The position numbers and the translations under genes were made by a program. A stretch of DNA of 64,000 nt. Origin: Tolypocladium sp. Sup5 PDA-1 (taxonomy: Eukaryota; Ascomycota; Sordariomycetes; Hypocreales; Ophiocordycipitaceae). Within the stretch, counting starts at the first letter, position 1. Each line of letters opens with the position of its first letter. Shown one piece after another: positions 1 to 10,538 of this stretch. The stretch lies in contig JPHH03000016.1 in the NCBI GenBank assembly GCA_000750105.3, positions 372,001 to 436,000 on the forward strand, given 5' to 3'. Below the pieces are notes generated by a model. It ran no database searches, was not told where the DNA came from, and worked only from the letters and a program-made list of their open reading frames with translations.

Positions 1-282
1 ATCTCTGGGATAAGTAACATGGAAGACAGAGTGTATGCAACTTCAACCGAAAGGACGCTGTATCGTCGCCTGGCGAGGACAGAGAAAGGCTACCTCGCTG
101 TCGTACCGAGTCACAGCGCTATTGGGGATCAAATAGCGCTCTTTCGGGGAGGGAAGACACCTTTTATCGCTCGGCCAACCCCTAATGGACAAAAAGTGCT
201 GATAGGACCATGCTACGTCCATGGAATCATGTATGGGGAAGCATGGGACAACGCATTGCCTAAGGAGGTAGAGATCGTTTAA
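1..282 (+). CDS. HET-family-like protein, C-terminal end (partial)
   Basis: The frame is open to the left edge, so this is the 3' end of a gene that begins outside the window. The readable part has the pattern GYLAVVPSHSAIGDQIALFRG, then PFIARP, then a C-terminal CYVHGIMYGEA. From knowledge of the family, fungal heterokaryon-incompatibility (HET domain) proteins often end with a block of the form GYLGLvP...GD.v..l.GG..PfvLRp...Y.lvGecYVHGiMdGEa, and this segment follows it closely. The catalytic-like N-terminal HET domain itself is not in view. Whether the gene is intact cannot be judged. HET proteins act in non-self recognition and cell death and are typical of variable, often subtelomeric, regions. 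Confidence 0.55.
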   Translation: MSGISNMEDRVYATSTERTLYRRLARTEKGYLAVVPSHSAIGDQIALFRGGKTPFIARPTPNGQKVLIGPCYVHGIMYGEAWDNALPKEVEIV

Positions 283-747
283 GAATCTACATAGATAGTG
301 ATTAGAGGCAATAATCACTATAGAAGGCAAACAATCACTATGGGATCCGAAGCCATTTCTCACGCGGAGCTGCCTGAGCCCGAATGGCGAGAATCGACGT
401 CCAAGTAAAATGCACCTCCGGCACGGCTGGCGTTGAACTCAAAGCGCCCCCAGTGCGACCGGCGCCGACTTATAAGCGAAGCGGGGAGGCCCACTACTAT
501 GCCAGGAGCAATTCTTGGTGCTTGATCGTGAATTTGTGACTTGGTGCGAGTCGTTCAACGGTTTGATATCTTTGCCTTGGCCTTTGAGGACTGTATGCCA
601 AGCTGTCTACTCCGTAGCTTGAGAGGAGATGACAAGAACTAAGATGGGACATGGGAACTACACCAGACGCTGAATTCATATCCAGCCCACGTCTCCAACT
701 TCGCATCAAGAATGAGTCTGGTCCGAGCCATCCCTCATGATGCTCAT
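283..747. other. Intergenic, no gene seen
   Basis: No frame here shows a recognisable protein or consistent splice signals. It separates the HET-like 3' end from the decayed phosphotransferase on the opposite strand. Confidence 0.4.
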
Positions 748-1790
748 TCATCTCAGCGCCTTGACAACCGGGAGACCCTGGGCATCCATCACCACCCTGT
801 CGACCCTATCGACCCCATCGTACCTGTCCACATCCAACTCGGCGCCGAACAGCCGCCGGGCTATCTTTGTGAAATATGCAGACGCCTGGATAATGCGGTT
901 GGCGGCTGCGATAATGGCCCGGGTATTGTCGACGCCTTCAGTCGTCGGCGTGACCACCAAGTCGCGGATATCGCGCCCGATCTTGCTCCAGGTTCCTAGG
1001 AGATTTAACTTGGAGAAGCTGGAGGGTAGGAAGCTGGCCTCCGAGGAATCAACAACAGCAACGCGGCGATCGTGGTCGATGATGAAGTTACGCAGCCAAA
1101 TATCTGAATAGCAGAAGACCATGGGCTCGCGCGAGAGGTCCTTGACGCGCTCCTGGCGCCGAGCTCCTTCGAGAAACTAGACATTCAGCGACTCAGCAGA
1201 TAGCTTGCCCATAGCACCAGGACCCTTATGGCTTTGAGATGCTCTTCTAGCTGGGCGACGTCTTTGTAATGGCAGGGAGCTCTTTCAAACACAAAGAGAG
1301 CATGCCGTATCCTGCCCCCGCTAATACTGGTAGGAGGAGAGCCCGGCGGGACGGGGATTCGATAGAGCTCAGAGACGGCGGATGCGACGGAGGTGTATAT
1401 CGCGTCTTTGGCAGCCTCGTCCTCGGCCGACTCTAGCCACTGCTCGGCCGTCTTGCCGGGTGCGTATTCCATGACGATATAGGATTCGTATAATGAGTGT
1501 CCATTCTCTGAGCTCAAGTCCAGCTAACAGGCATAAAAGACGGCGGGTGCGCGCACTGGCGACTGCAGGCGCCGAAGCTGCTCATGTGCTACCTCCTGCG
1601 ATGCAATCTCCTCCCAAATGACGGCGCTGCCGTACTTAATCCAGAAGACGCGTGTCTCTGGCGGATAAGCGACGCCCCAGTTGTAGGAGCGGTGCTCTGG
1701 ATTGGGCCCGGTGCACAGCGCGAGGAGCTCGGCCGGAGTGGGCACTACAGAGCGCCGGGAGGGGCCGGCCGGCCGTGTGTTCCCTGACGA
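748..1790 (-). pseudogene. APH-like phosphotransferase, broken
   Basis: On the minus strand the segments PPETRVFWIKYG, YIVMEYAPGKTAEQWLE, SELYRIPVPP and FCYSDIWLRNFIID are the ordered landmarks of a large fungal family of aminoglycoside-phosphotransferase/kinase-like proteins: nucleotide-binding lobe, hinge, catalytic loop, then a VVD metal-binding site. The catalytic loop keeps Asp and Asn (YSDxxxxN) but lacks the usual His. The frame is interrupted by an in-frame TAG at 1524-1526 between VFYAC and LDLSSEN, where the homologous proteins read through. A second break near 1140-1185 could be an intron. No good ATG opens the first segment. The substrate of this family is not established. I read it as a pseudogene. 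An unusual intron at 1524 is the alternative. Confidence 0.6.
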
Positions 1791-2337
1791 CGCGTACCGG
1801 AGGCGCCATGAGATGCGTAGAGATGCAGATGTGCTGTGTGTGGTGGCGGTCAGAGAATGGCGATGATGAGCATGGTGATGCAGGGAGGAAAAGAAGGCGG
1901 AAGAAAGGAATCTGCGCAACTGGGGTTTATAACCCTGAGAGTTGGCTGTGCTGTGCAGTGAATTGACTGCAAAAATGCACTCCCAAATGAGATAAACCAT
2001 CAACTCACTTTTCGAGGCTACAACTCACTTAACAGGATGCAAGAGCAAGCCAACCAGTGTTGGAGAGTGGAATTGTCTCGCCTCTGGAGTCCTACCTAAT
2101 TCTTTGAGGTGGTTGCGGTCCAGAATCCAGTCCAGCTTCATCTGCAGGATCAAGAGTCTTCTTTCCCCCAGATCCGAAAAATCCTCTTATAGATTCAGAC
2201 ATGCTCGATTGCTCGGGCGGCCCGGACGGCGCCTTCGTATCATTTACATACGACCTTGAAGACTCGGTGGCACTCTGCAACGAGAATGTCAGCTCGGCGA
2301 TCCGGGAATGCCTTCCACCTCAGCTGCCCTTACCTTG

Positions 2338-2601
2338 CTTAGCCTGTCTGCCGACCCCGACCCTGTCATGGATCCCACGCTGCTCCTCGTCTTCGCCCGC
2401 GCCGCAACCCTCAACCTGCCAAACTGGTACCTCGCCGCCGGCGCCATCTCCCAGACCATCTGGAACGCCGTCGCTGGGCAGGCCCCCGAGACCGGCATCC
2501 TCGACTACGACCTCGTGTACTTTGACGCCTCGGACCTCTCCTGGGCGGCCGAGGACGCGGCTATCCGGCGGCAGTTTGGACTCTGCGTCTTCGGCGTACC
2601 A
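2338..2601 (+). pseudogene. Nucleotidyltransferase (NTP_transf_6-like) fragment
   Basis: The frame contains LNLPNWYLAAGAISQTIWN followed by GILDYDLVYFDASD. This matches the start of the NTP_transf_6 (DUF925, COG3575) family, in which a helix LpdWwlGaGavRn.vWd precedes the metal-binding DiDvvYfD. Here the pair is D-Y-D, so the acidic residues are retained. The family normally continues for another 100 or so residues (VKNQARVHLWY...), and that part cannot be found. Instead the sequence runs into the end of an opposite-strand phosphotransferase pseudogene. It is therefore a 5' fragment, probably joined here by rearrangement. Confidence 0.5.
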
Positions 2602-2605
2602 GTCA

Positions 2606-3350
2606 ACCAACGTACACTCTTTCTTCTCTTGCAGCTTCCGCAAAAGCCTCCATCGCAGCGACCTCTTTCGGTGACAGCAAGTTCAGCCTCTCCATGAACC
2701 CCCCCTCGTTCTTCCCGAAGAAGCGCTCACCGAGGCCCCCCCGGAAGATGCCGTCAAAGGCCTAGAACCTGCGCGCCACGTACGCGAGCCGGAAGTCGCC
2801 CGTCTCCCAGCTGCGCCGCATGTGCGTCGTCAGCACCTGAGACTCGTCCAGGCAGCCCTGCTTGATGAGCTCGCGCTCCGTGGCCTCGACAGCCCGGAGG
2901 AAGGTCTTGAGTTGGGGCTCGTACTAGCCAGCCCAGTCGTTGAACCCCCCTGGCCACTGCAGCGTAGGGGAACTCCTAATCGATGACGCCGACGGAGGTC
3001 GTCGCACCAAGCTTAAAGGGGCCTCGGTCCGTCTCCTAGGGGGCTATTCGGCGCTCGGCGGCGAGCTTGCGGAACAGTTGCCTGCGCGGCGCGTCATTTG
3101 CCGTCTAATGGGAGTGGAAACTCTGTCGCGATGGGAGCCTTTGTCTCACCTGGCGATGTACTTCTTGCGGCAGTCGTCAGCTGATCTGATAGCCTATTGC
3201 GCTGGAAAGAGAGCCGCCTCAGGTGCATATCGGCAAGGGCAGAGAAGTATTGCGCTTCGCCAACGACACCGAGGAGGTGGCCATGAATGATGCCAGAAAG
3301 AAAATCTTTGAAGAAGCGCGGGAACCCCGAACGCGAGGTCTGTTGAGACT
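2606..3350 (-). pseudogene. APH-like phosphotransferase, stop-riddled
   Basis: Reading the minus strand gives, in order, LADMHLRRLSFQRN, a degraded DDCRKKYIA region, LFRKLAAERRIAP, GPFKL, VGVID*EF, NDWAG*YEPQLKTFLRAVEATE, MRRSWETGDFRLAYVARRF* and FDGIFRGGLGERFFG. These are C-terminal landmarks of the fungal APH-like family; the ID-W-EF site carries the catalytic-loop metal ligand in intact members. Trp of that site is TAG, as is a Trp-type position after RRF. Frameshifts also separate several blocks. The gene is plainly dead. Its TAG codons at expected TGG or CAG sites fit C-to-T change in CpA context, the RIP preference. It ends tail-to-tail with the nucleotidyltransferase fragment. Confidence 0.65.
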
Positions 3351-4083
3351 ACTTAGCGCTCATGACCCTGTTCCTTTGTAGAAATGTGAGTTGAAGGACT
3401 TGCTTGATTTGTATTGTGAAGTTGAGCCTCTTGTTAGTAACATATAGACTTCATTCAATGAAGCCTGCCCTAGGCAGAGCTTCTCTCACATCATAAACAA
3501 CTTCGCACTCCGGCCCCATCGCCGATACCCTTTCCCAGGCCCCGTCGATACAGAACCTCGGACCATGTCAGAACAAACAACTGCCCCTTACTGTGTCTTA
3601 TCATGGCCCTTCTAGTAATACCAGCGGTCAAAGTACTGCCCCCTCCCTGGATAATAACTGACGAGAAAAGGATCGCTTTAATTTAGAGGCAAAGGAAGAA
3701 ATCTATAATCATCGAGTTACTCCCAATAGTGAGTCATGACCTTTGAAATCATGGCTTTGCAAAGGGCCACACCTCTGTCCTGGGATTCGATGTGTGCTGG
3801 CCTGTCCCGAGTCTCAGAGCTCACACCAGGGGCAGTATCTACCGTCTTTTCTACCAGAGCTCTGTACATGCAAAGCTACAAAGCCTTTGTGTATGCAAAA
3901 TGATGAGTGTTGTTTGTTAAATATATCTACAGCCATTCAACGGCTTACATCAGAAAGGCGCAGACAATGCAGGCCCAATGTAGATCATCAGCAAACGCCA
4001 GCCTCTCTTGGGATGTACTCGTGGACATTGGACGCAAACGATGTCAATAACCGCATGAGTACTTTTATGTCATGAACCACAAT
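3351..4083. other. Intergenic, no gene seen
   Basis: Only short frames without recognisable motifs. Part of it probably holds the 3' untranslated region of the endosulfine-like gene on the minus strand. Confidence 0.35.
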
Positions 4084-4553
4084 TTACACCGTATCCTCCT
4101 GTTTCGCGACTTCAGGCTGACCCTTAGTCTGTGGAGTAATCTCTTCCTCAAGATGGCTCGCAGTTTTCACCTCGCTACTCCGCCGCTCAGTTTGTATTTG
4201 CTGGTTACCGTCGTTGTCGAAGTTGCTCGAGCTCGGCGCCGCAGATGAGGGGTGAGATATCTGCCCCCGGAGAGGATGCTCGATCCCTGTCGTTACGGCG
4301 CCGATGTTGGAGGATGTATGTGCTTGGGAGAGCGCAAAGTCGCCGGAATCAAAGTACTTTCGTCCCTGAACCAGCGCCAAGGTTAGCCCTGTCTAAAGTA
4401 ACGATGTAAATTGAAACGCGATGGTGTTAAAGAGGTTGTGCGTACCTCAAGTTGATGATGGAGAAGGTTTCCCCGGCTTGGTAGCGTTCCGTATAAGCGC
4501 AGGAGGCGGTTCTCCTGTTCGTTGTGGGGCTGGGCGTTCCTGGGAGAACTCAT
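4084..4553 (-). CDS. igo1: Endosulfine / Igo1-like PP2A inhibitor
   Basis: Two exons (4446-4553 and 4084-4365) join across an 80 bp intron with donor GTACGC, branch GCTAACC and acceptor TTCAG, giving 129 residues in frame. Exon 1 holds ENRLLRLYGTLPSRGNLL and exon 2 begins GRKYFDSGDFALSQA. The KYFDSGDFAL block is the endosulfine/ARPP-19 signature. In the family its serine is phosphorylated by Greatwall/Rim15, which turns the protein into an inhibitor of PP2A-B55, linking nutrient signals to quiescence and mRNA stability. The tail is polar and probably disordered, as in yeast Igo1. The ATG at 4553 is the first in frame; an extra upstream exon cannot be excluded, because CAATTTCAG precedes it. 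It sits among decayed genes, so it may be a second paralogue of the housekeeping gene. Confidence 0.75.
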
Positions 4554-6408
4554 GCCGCCAGAAGACTTGCGTGTAAGTTTGAACTTGTATTTCCTGAAAT
4601 TGGCAAGGGTTAAACAAGAGTCAGGCTAAATATATCGGCCTGCGTTATGTTGAATGTTGGCTGCCCGAGGACAAAACCGTTGCGGTGGAGCATGGCCTGG
4701 CAAAGAGTATGGGAGTCGCACAGGCCCCGGGCATTGCCCGCGATGCAGCCGACTACCTCGCCATAGGCGACATGACAGTATGGCAGGCGAATAATTGGGT
4801 ATCCCCAGAACCGATGAGCACCAAATACTCGATCCCTGGCTTATGGGCATTGGGTCGTCCCGCAACCTGTACAGCAACGTGTGACGTCATGGTGGACTGA
4901 CAGGGCCGGCCTTCCACACGAGAGGCGAATTGTCCCCGAGATTGATAGCGTTAGTCGTAGCTCCCTGCTGTCTTAACCGCCGGGCTAACAGTAGATCGGT
5001 ACTGCTAATTGTGGGAACCTGGACTTTCACGGAGCGCCTTCCGTGGAGGCAGCGATAGGACCATTTCTGTTCCTCAGTATATATAATTCCTGTCCCTGGT
5101 ATATATCAATCTTACACCAGCGCCAATTATTTGTTCTCAATAAACGCAGCGACTATGACGGCGAACCGTACTGCATGTGGCCAGCAGACCTCTTCAGCAA
5201 GATGCACGAACAATACAAGACGACGCCTGTCCTAGCTCTATACAGGATCACGAGACTTCATGCTCATGCTTCTCATCTAGAAACTGCCGCCAGGGAAGAC
5301 CTGTTATTACCAAGTTGCATCACTTGGGTTCAACGGCCGTCGGCAATAACGCCTCGAATGAATGGAGCCCTTAAACCCGAAGGTCTCGGAATCATCGCAA
5401 ACCCAAGTCTCATCAACACTCCTCAGTGACAACATCGCATCCAACACTTCCGCACGGGTTCTTCGGAACCCCTCGCTCGACATTTATTTCCCTATATCCC
5501 CGCCGACTAAAATACCACTGGCATCCATGAACTCTCCCATCTGCTCCAGGTACTGTCAACACTGAGCATCTGTCCCAAATACATCACTCCATCATCACTA
5601 TTGAGAGTCGTGATCTATGATTATAGAGTTACGCCTAAGCATCAAGATTTCAGCTCGTAGTATCGCCTTCGTGGAAAAACATGCCCATCTGGAGCTGCCT
5701 ACGAGAGTCTTATTTTGTCCGCCGCCTGCATGTAGGTGTAAGGATGCTCAGGTGTCACACGGGTCCATCGAAATCTCTTTTATACTATCATATTTAGAAA
5801 GAGTCCACGATGCCAGTACCGGTGAAGAGTAGAGGTGGGCACAGTGAGGCTTGAGCACATAGCAAATAAATGGTTGACGGAGAACATTTCAAGGCGATAA
5901 CTCGCTCTACACATTTACTCAATGACGAAAGGAGAGGCAGAACGACAAGGATAGTATACTATCTTCATCCGCTATTTACGCGGCACTACTTATGGGAAGG
6001 ATACGGGTTCCCACATATATCGCTGTTATAAGCTTAGCAATGGACCTGGAAGTACCACTCACACACAGCAAATGACGTCACCCTGTAATCACGTACTCAT
6101 CCCTACAAAATGCCCTTTCACATGACAAACGTTAAACTTTTCTTCAGGGGTGACGTTGACATGCGGGAAGAGGTCAGGGGCAGCATGCGAGGTCCCCAAC
6201 AATCCGATTACCGCGTTCAACAAATTGCACATGTTCGAGTCCATTCCCTATCTCAACAGCGATGTTTCTTGTATATATGTTATTAATTTACTCCGTGCAG
6301 AGGACTTAGAATCGGTCTTCGAGGGTGCGGCAACACTTACTTGCATTTTGGGTACTGTCATGAAAACAACGCGCCTTATCACCTAACAACATTGTACCCG
6401 CCTTCGCC
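4554..6408. other. Long stretch without a recognised gene
   Basis: About 1.85 kb with several short frames (for example 4626-4877 on the minus strand and 5362-5565 on the plus strand), none recognised and none joined by convincing introns. It may contain more decayed sequence like that to the left and right. Confidence 0.35.
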
Positions 6409-8087
6409 ATGGTAGGAACATCCCTCTGGGACTACATATTCATCCGGACATGCATATTCGCCTTGCACCTTGTCGCACCCCTCAGCATTTTCTATTCGCT
6501 AGTCCGTTCTACGATTCATCTTCCGTTCCGCGCCCCTCGAGTACTAGAGGCATGGCTCGCTCTCGAGACTATTTTCTATGTCGCTATCTACCTCCCACGC
6601 AAAGCCTACCTCCAAAGAGCCGCCAAGCATCCCAAAATCCCTCGCCGCGATGAACGCCGCCAGCTGTTCTGGCGATGCCATACCAACATCCCAGACCCGG
6701 ACCGGTACCTGTCGAAATGGTTCCGGGACGCCCCGGCGGCGGAGATCAAGCGGGAGAACATCAAAGACTTTTTACGGTGGGCTTTTTTGAACACTGGGGA
6801 GCCAAACGCAGCGTACGACGACGAACTTGAGGAGTATGCTGAAGGCATGGAGAAGCTATTTGGGAGGAAGTTTGAACCCGGACGCGGGAACGCCAAGTGC
6901 CTCAGATTGACCCTGGACAAGGTTGAGATGCTACACCGGAGCTTGACGTGGTACCTGGTGAGTTTCTACTTGGCAGACGCATTCTTGTATAGTCCCATGC
7001 CATTCGGGTTGCTGACTCTGCTACTCTGCAGTGCGTGTTCGTTGTAGATACGTTAACGACCATCTACATGCGATACCATGCGTTCAACTTCCACCGCACG
7101 TCGGTCCTCAGGTTTCTCGCAGTATTCCCTCTACGCCCCTTTACTCTTTTTGCCGGCTATTGCTCCCCTGGGAAAGCTCTCACCTACTGGCACCGGCAGC
7201 ACACCTCCAAGACGAGGCTCCCCATCTTGTTCATCCACGGCATCGGTATCGGACTCTACCCGTATATAAACTTCTTGGCCGATCTCAATACTGAAGATGA
7301 TGAGGATTCGTCGGAGGGACAGGTGGGAATCATTGCCATAGAGATCATGTCTATCAGCTCTAGGATAACAGCTGAGGCAATGTCGAAAGACGAGATGAAC
7401 GAGGAGGTTCACTGCGTGTTAAAGGAACACGGGTGGGAAAAGTTTGTGCTGGTAACCCATTCGTGGGTATCCCCTTCCGCTCACTACTTGTTTATTGGGC
7501 ATTGTTTATGCTGACATTAGACATGTCCAGTTATGGGAGCGTGGTTGCTGCGCATTTGCTCCGCGATCCACAGATCGCGCGAAAGATTGGCCCAGTTCTG
7601 TTCGTTGACCCGGTGTCATTTCTACTACACCTCCCCGACGTGGCGTACAACTTTGTAACGTCTTCCTCAACTCCCCACTAACGACTTCTGCTAACCCCCT
7701 GGACGCTGCAGATCTGCCGAAAGCCAAGCCACGCCAATGAGTACCTACTCTGGTACTTTGGCTCCAAGGATATGGGTGTCTCCCACACGCTATTCCGACG
7801 CTTCTTCTGGGCTGAGAATGTCTTGTGGAAGGAAGACGTTGAGGGCCGCAATGTGACTGGTCCTTGCTGGTAGAGACGTAATCGTTGACACGAGAACAAT
7901 TGGGGCGTATCTCACGGGCTCGGATGATTGGAGTTTGGAGACTGAAGGCTGGGATAACGGGGTGTGGAAAGGGGATGGATTGGATGTGCTCTGGTTTCAA
8001 GATTTGGATCATGGGCAAGTCTTCGATGCTAAGAGAACGAGAAAGAGGTTGGTTGAAATTGTTAGGAGGTTCTGTATTGAGGGATAG
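6409..8087 (+). pseudogene. Membrane-anchored alpha/beta-hydrolase, one frameshift
   Basis: Four exons (6409-6957, 7032-7462, 7531-7654, 7712-8087) join in phase through introns of 74, 68 and 57 bp. The product has N-terminal hydrophobic segments, an oxyanion-region motif LFIHGIGIGLYPY, a nucleophile elbow THSYGSVV split by intron 2, and a C-terminal DLDHGQVFD that supplies the expected histidine. VLAGRDVIVD carries the acid region. This is an alpha/beta-hydrolase of a fungal membrane-anchored type with unknown substrate. In exon 4 the frame breaks: GRNVT (ending 7858) and VLAGRD (from 7860) are separated by one extra base at 7859, after which the correct frame runs to a stop at 8085-8087. 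Everything else is intact, so this is either a very young pseudogene or a sequencing error. It would be a normal gene without that base. Confidence 0.65.
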
Positions 8088-8149
8088 CTATAGATTCCCT
8101 GTCACCCTTCGCAGTCCACTGTTCTGCCAATACATTAAATTCTCTGACG

Positions 8150-8447
8150 GTTCAAACTCTCCAGAGCCTTCCCAACGGGTCTCCATCCATTGCACGAAAG
8201 GGTAATGGGAGCCCAGTCGCCTGTTGCATAACCCTCAGGTAACAATTGCAAAAGCTCACAAGAACCGTGCGAGAGATCGATGGACCCGGGGCGTTGCTGA
8301 TCAGGGTCCAAAGATAGTAAGGAGCTTGGCAAGCCCGAAGCAAATGCTTGGCCAAGGCCAATAAAGGTAACTCGCATATCCTTGCCGAGGAGCACATTCC
8401 GCGGGGCGAGGTCATTATGGACTACTCCGTAAAAGTCAAGCCAGCAC
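8150..8447 (-). pseudogene. Protein-kinase-like fragment
   Basis: The minus strand reads GVVHNDLAPRNVLL, a catalytic loop (HxD...N) of a fungal kinase-like family, then MRVTFIGLGQA where the family has the metal-binding IDFGQA type site. The Asp of that site is replaced by Gly. The N-lobe is not found upstream, where a DUF6601 relic begins instead. It is a fragment and probably nonfunctional. Confidence 0.5.
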
Positions 8448-8559
8448 TCCGACTACAATAATCGGCTCCTATTCTCCATATTGGCGGGGAAACCTTAAGT
8501 GACCATAATGCAACGACTGCCTAAACACTGGTTGTTTGCGCACTCCGCCCCCTTATGCG

Positions 8560-9540
8560 GTGCTATATGGCAAGCGACAGTTGCCATAGCAGTATAGCAA
8601 GATGAATTCCAAAGGTTAGAGCCAAATTATTGCTGTCAACAACAGCACACTGATTGAGAATGCCCAGAATAGTCGCCCCGCGTCTCATCGTGCAAAGTCT
8701 TTGGGCTGTTGAAGCCAAATGCTTTTTGTAGGCACGGAGGGGATAACTTCATCGCCGAATGGCCAAGGGAGAGACTGGCAAAGATGGATGGACCAGTACG
8801 GGACCTCGTAGAACCACAGAGTGCGGGCGGTTTGGGGGCGGAATAGTCGAACGGCCCAATTTAGCCATGAGAGACGTCGCTGGCGATAGTGATATTGCCT
8901 TGCGACGGCTTCATTTCCGATGTGACGAGAATTGTTGATAAAGATGGACTATTTCTCCTAGTCCATGTTACCCCGGATGAGATAAGACTCTTTACAAAGC
9001 TCAAAGTCGAGGCGAATGGGTATAAGCAGAGCATATGATCGTAGGAAACCTAGTGCTATTGATCTGTCGAACTTTAGAGCATATATAGCTTGCCTAGATG
9101 TTTTGTGGGAGCTTGTTGGCCCTATCTCTCTAGGGGAACTATAGAAATATCTTCTAAAAGTCATAATTTAGAAGGAAGATTGGAATAGGCTTTAAGTAGA
9201 TCTTGTTGCGGTACTAGACGAGATGGAGCCTGGGGTCCTCAGTGGGAACAATAGTCCGTTCTTTGACTCTCTACGCATGAACCGCATCGACATTTTGGCC
9301 ACATTTCTTCGCAACTAGCCAGAGCGACTCATACAGCCCATCCAGCACCGGAGTTCCTAGTTGGTTGGTAAGATGGGCGTCGACCCCGCCACTTCTAGCT
9401 TGTCTATACGACTCCTCGGCTCTAAGTGGCCGTGATCTCGCGATCTAAGCCTTGGTTATGTCTTTGACGCAGCGCCGAAGCTCGCCGACAGCTGCATTGA
9501 AGCCAGGGTCATCTTCATTCTCAAACTTGGTCATATCCAT
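8560..9540 (-). pseudogene. DUF6601-like membrane protein relic, many TAG stops
   Basis: The minus-strand reading, beginning at an ATG at 9540, gives blocks LYESLWLVAKKCGQNVDAVHA*, RTIVPTEDPRLHLV*, YRNKIYLKPIPIFLLNYDF*, RSYALLIPIRLDFELCKES, HIGNEAVARQYHYRQRRLSWLN, WAVRLFRPQTARTLWFYEVP, and a terminal hydrophobic stretch near 8625-8680 (FWAFSISVLLLTAIIWL). From memory of the family, DUF6601 proteins have the same order: DLHLVW...kPiP.yLL, a DFelA...LIp..ldW..W..F, a YhyGqLRLsRLNwavR.F and C-terminal membrane helices. At least eight in-frame TAG codons occur, most at positions where the family has Trp. The function of DUF6601 is unknown. The gene is certainly dead, and its decay pattern points to RIP. 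Confidence 0.6.
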
Positions 9541-9814
9541 ATAGTTACTACGTATACCTCCTAGAATGTATCCAAGCAGGATGTGCAGAGCAATTACGCC
9601 GGAAAGAGGCTTCCCTCAAGCAACGTGTACAACGATCCGATTGCCTATTAGGTTTTATGGAGTTCTTTGGCAGACCTGGAATCCAAGAATACAGTACTCA
9701 ATAGTACTCTTTCTGCAATTCGCGCTGAAATCCTGGCGACTAGCACCCGCGTGACGGTGACTACATGAGCGATAACTATTGTTCCGTGCACGTGTCCTGG
9801 ACTCCTGGGCATCA

Positions 9815-10538
9815 CTACTGTGGCTTGAGAGGATTCCACCTCATGCCCTCCTCCGTGTATATCCCATTCCCGCCATACAACCCCAAATCCACAGACCAAG
9901 TTTCCACTGTTTCCCATCCGAGATGCTTATAGAAAGCTCGACCGTCCGAAAATGCCTCTGCGTACATGGGCAGCTGTCGCTTAGTGGCAAAGTCCATACC
10001 CCATCTCATCAAAGCCGAGCCTATCCCGTGGCGCTGGTATGGCATTTTAATATACATTTCAGTCACGTCTAAGTTCATGTCGAATATATCGTTAGCCATG
10101 GCTGTTTGCTAGCGATGAGTTTGACCATCTCCAGGGGCTACCGTACTTACGGAGAAATGGGGCATCTCCCATGGCACGTTTCTTGGCCGCCGACATCTTT
10201 GCATAATAGTCGCGGATCGGTGGCACGTTGTAGCCGGCAGGTTTGGGGATGGGCTCAACAGGACCGCGCTCGTTTGGAGGCACGTTGTAGTCATTGAGCT
10301 GAACGAAGCCAACAATCTCGCCCGTCTCGTTGTCTTGCGCCTTCTGGATGGCCACAGGATACTCGGGGTTGACGAGATCTTCGTGAAGGACGGCAGTTAA
10401 GTGAGTGAGTTGCTCCTTGGGGTCTATCCCTCCGTAGCATATCCGCGTCCACGGATCCGGATCCATCCAGTCGGCGAAGAGGATTGCCGCCAGTCCTGGG
10501 GCATCTTCTCCGGTGGCTGGGGACATTCGGAACGGCAT
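9815..10538 (-). CDS. GNAT-family N-acetyltransferase
   Basis: Two exons (10151-10538 and 9815-10101) join over a 49 bp intron (GTAAGT donor, AACAG acceptor) to give 224 residues. The second exon holds MYIKMPYQRHGIGSALMRWG, the acetyl-CoA binding motif A (Q/R-x-x-G-x-G/A), followed by FYKHLGWETVE, the usual C-terminal strand region. Exon 1 begins MPFRMSPATGEDAPGLAAI, a typical GNAT opening with an acidic first helix region. The substrate cannot be told from sequence; fungal members of this size acetylate small molecules or remain uncharacterised. The gene is intact although it lies between decayed genes and the RiPP cluster, and it is transcribed on the same strand as the precursor. Membership in the cluster is possible but not supported by anything specific. 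Confidence 0.75.

Noticed and set aside
4626..4900. Two opposite frames at 4626-4877 (minus) and 4685-4900 (plus)
   Set aside because: Neither matches a family I recognise and no neighbouring exon could be linked, so neither is called a gene.
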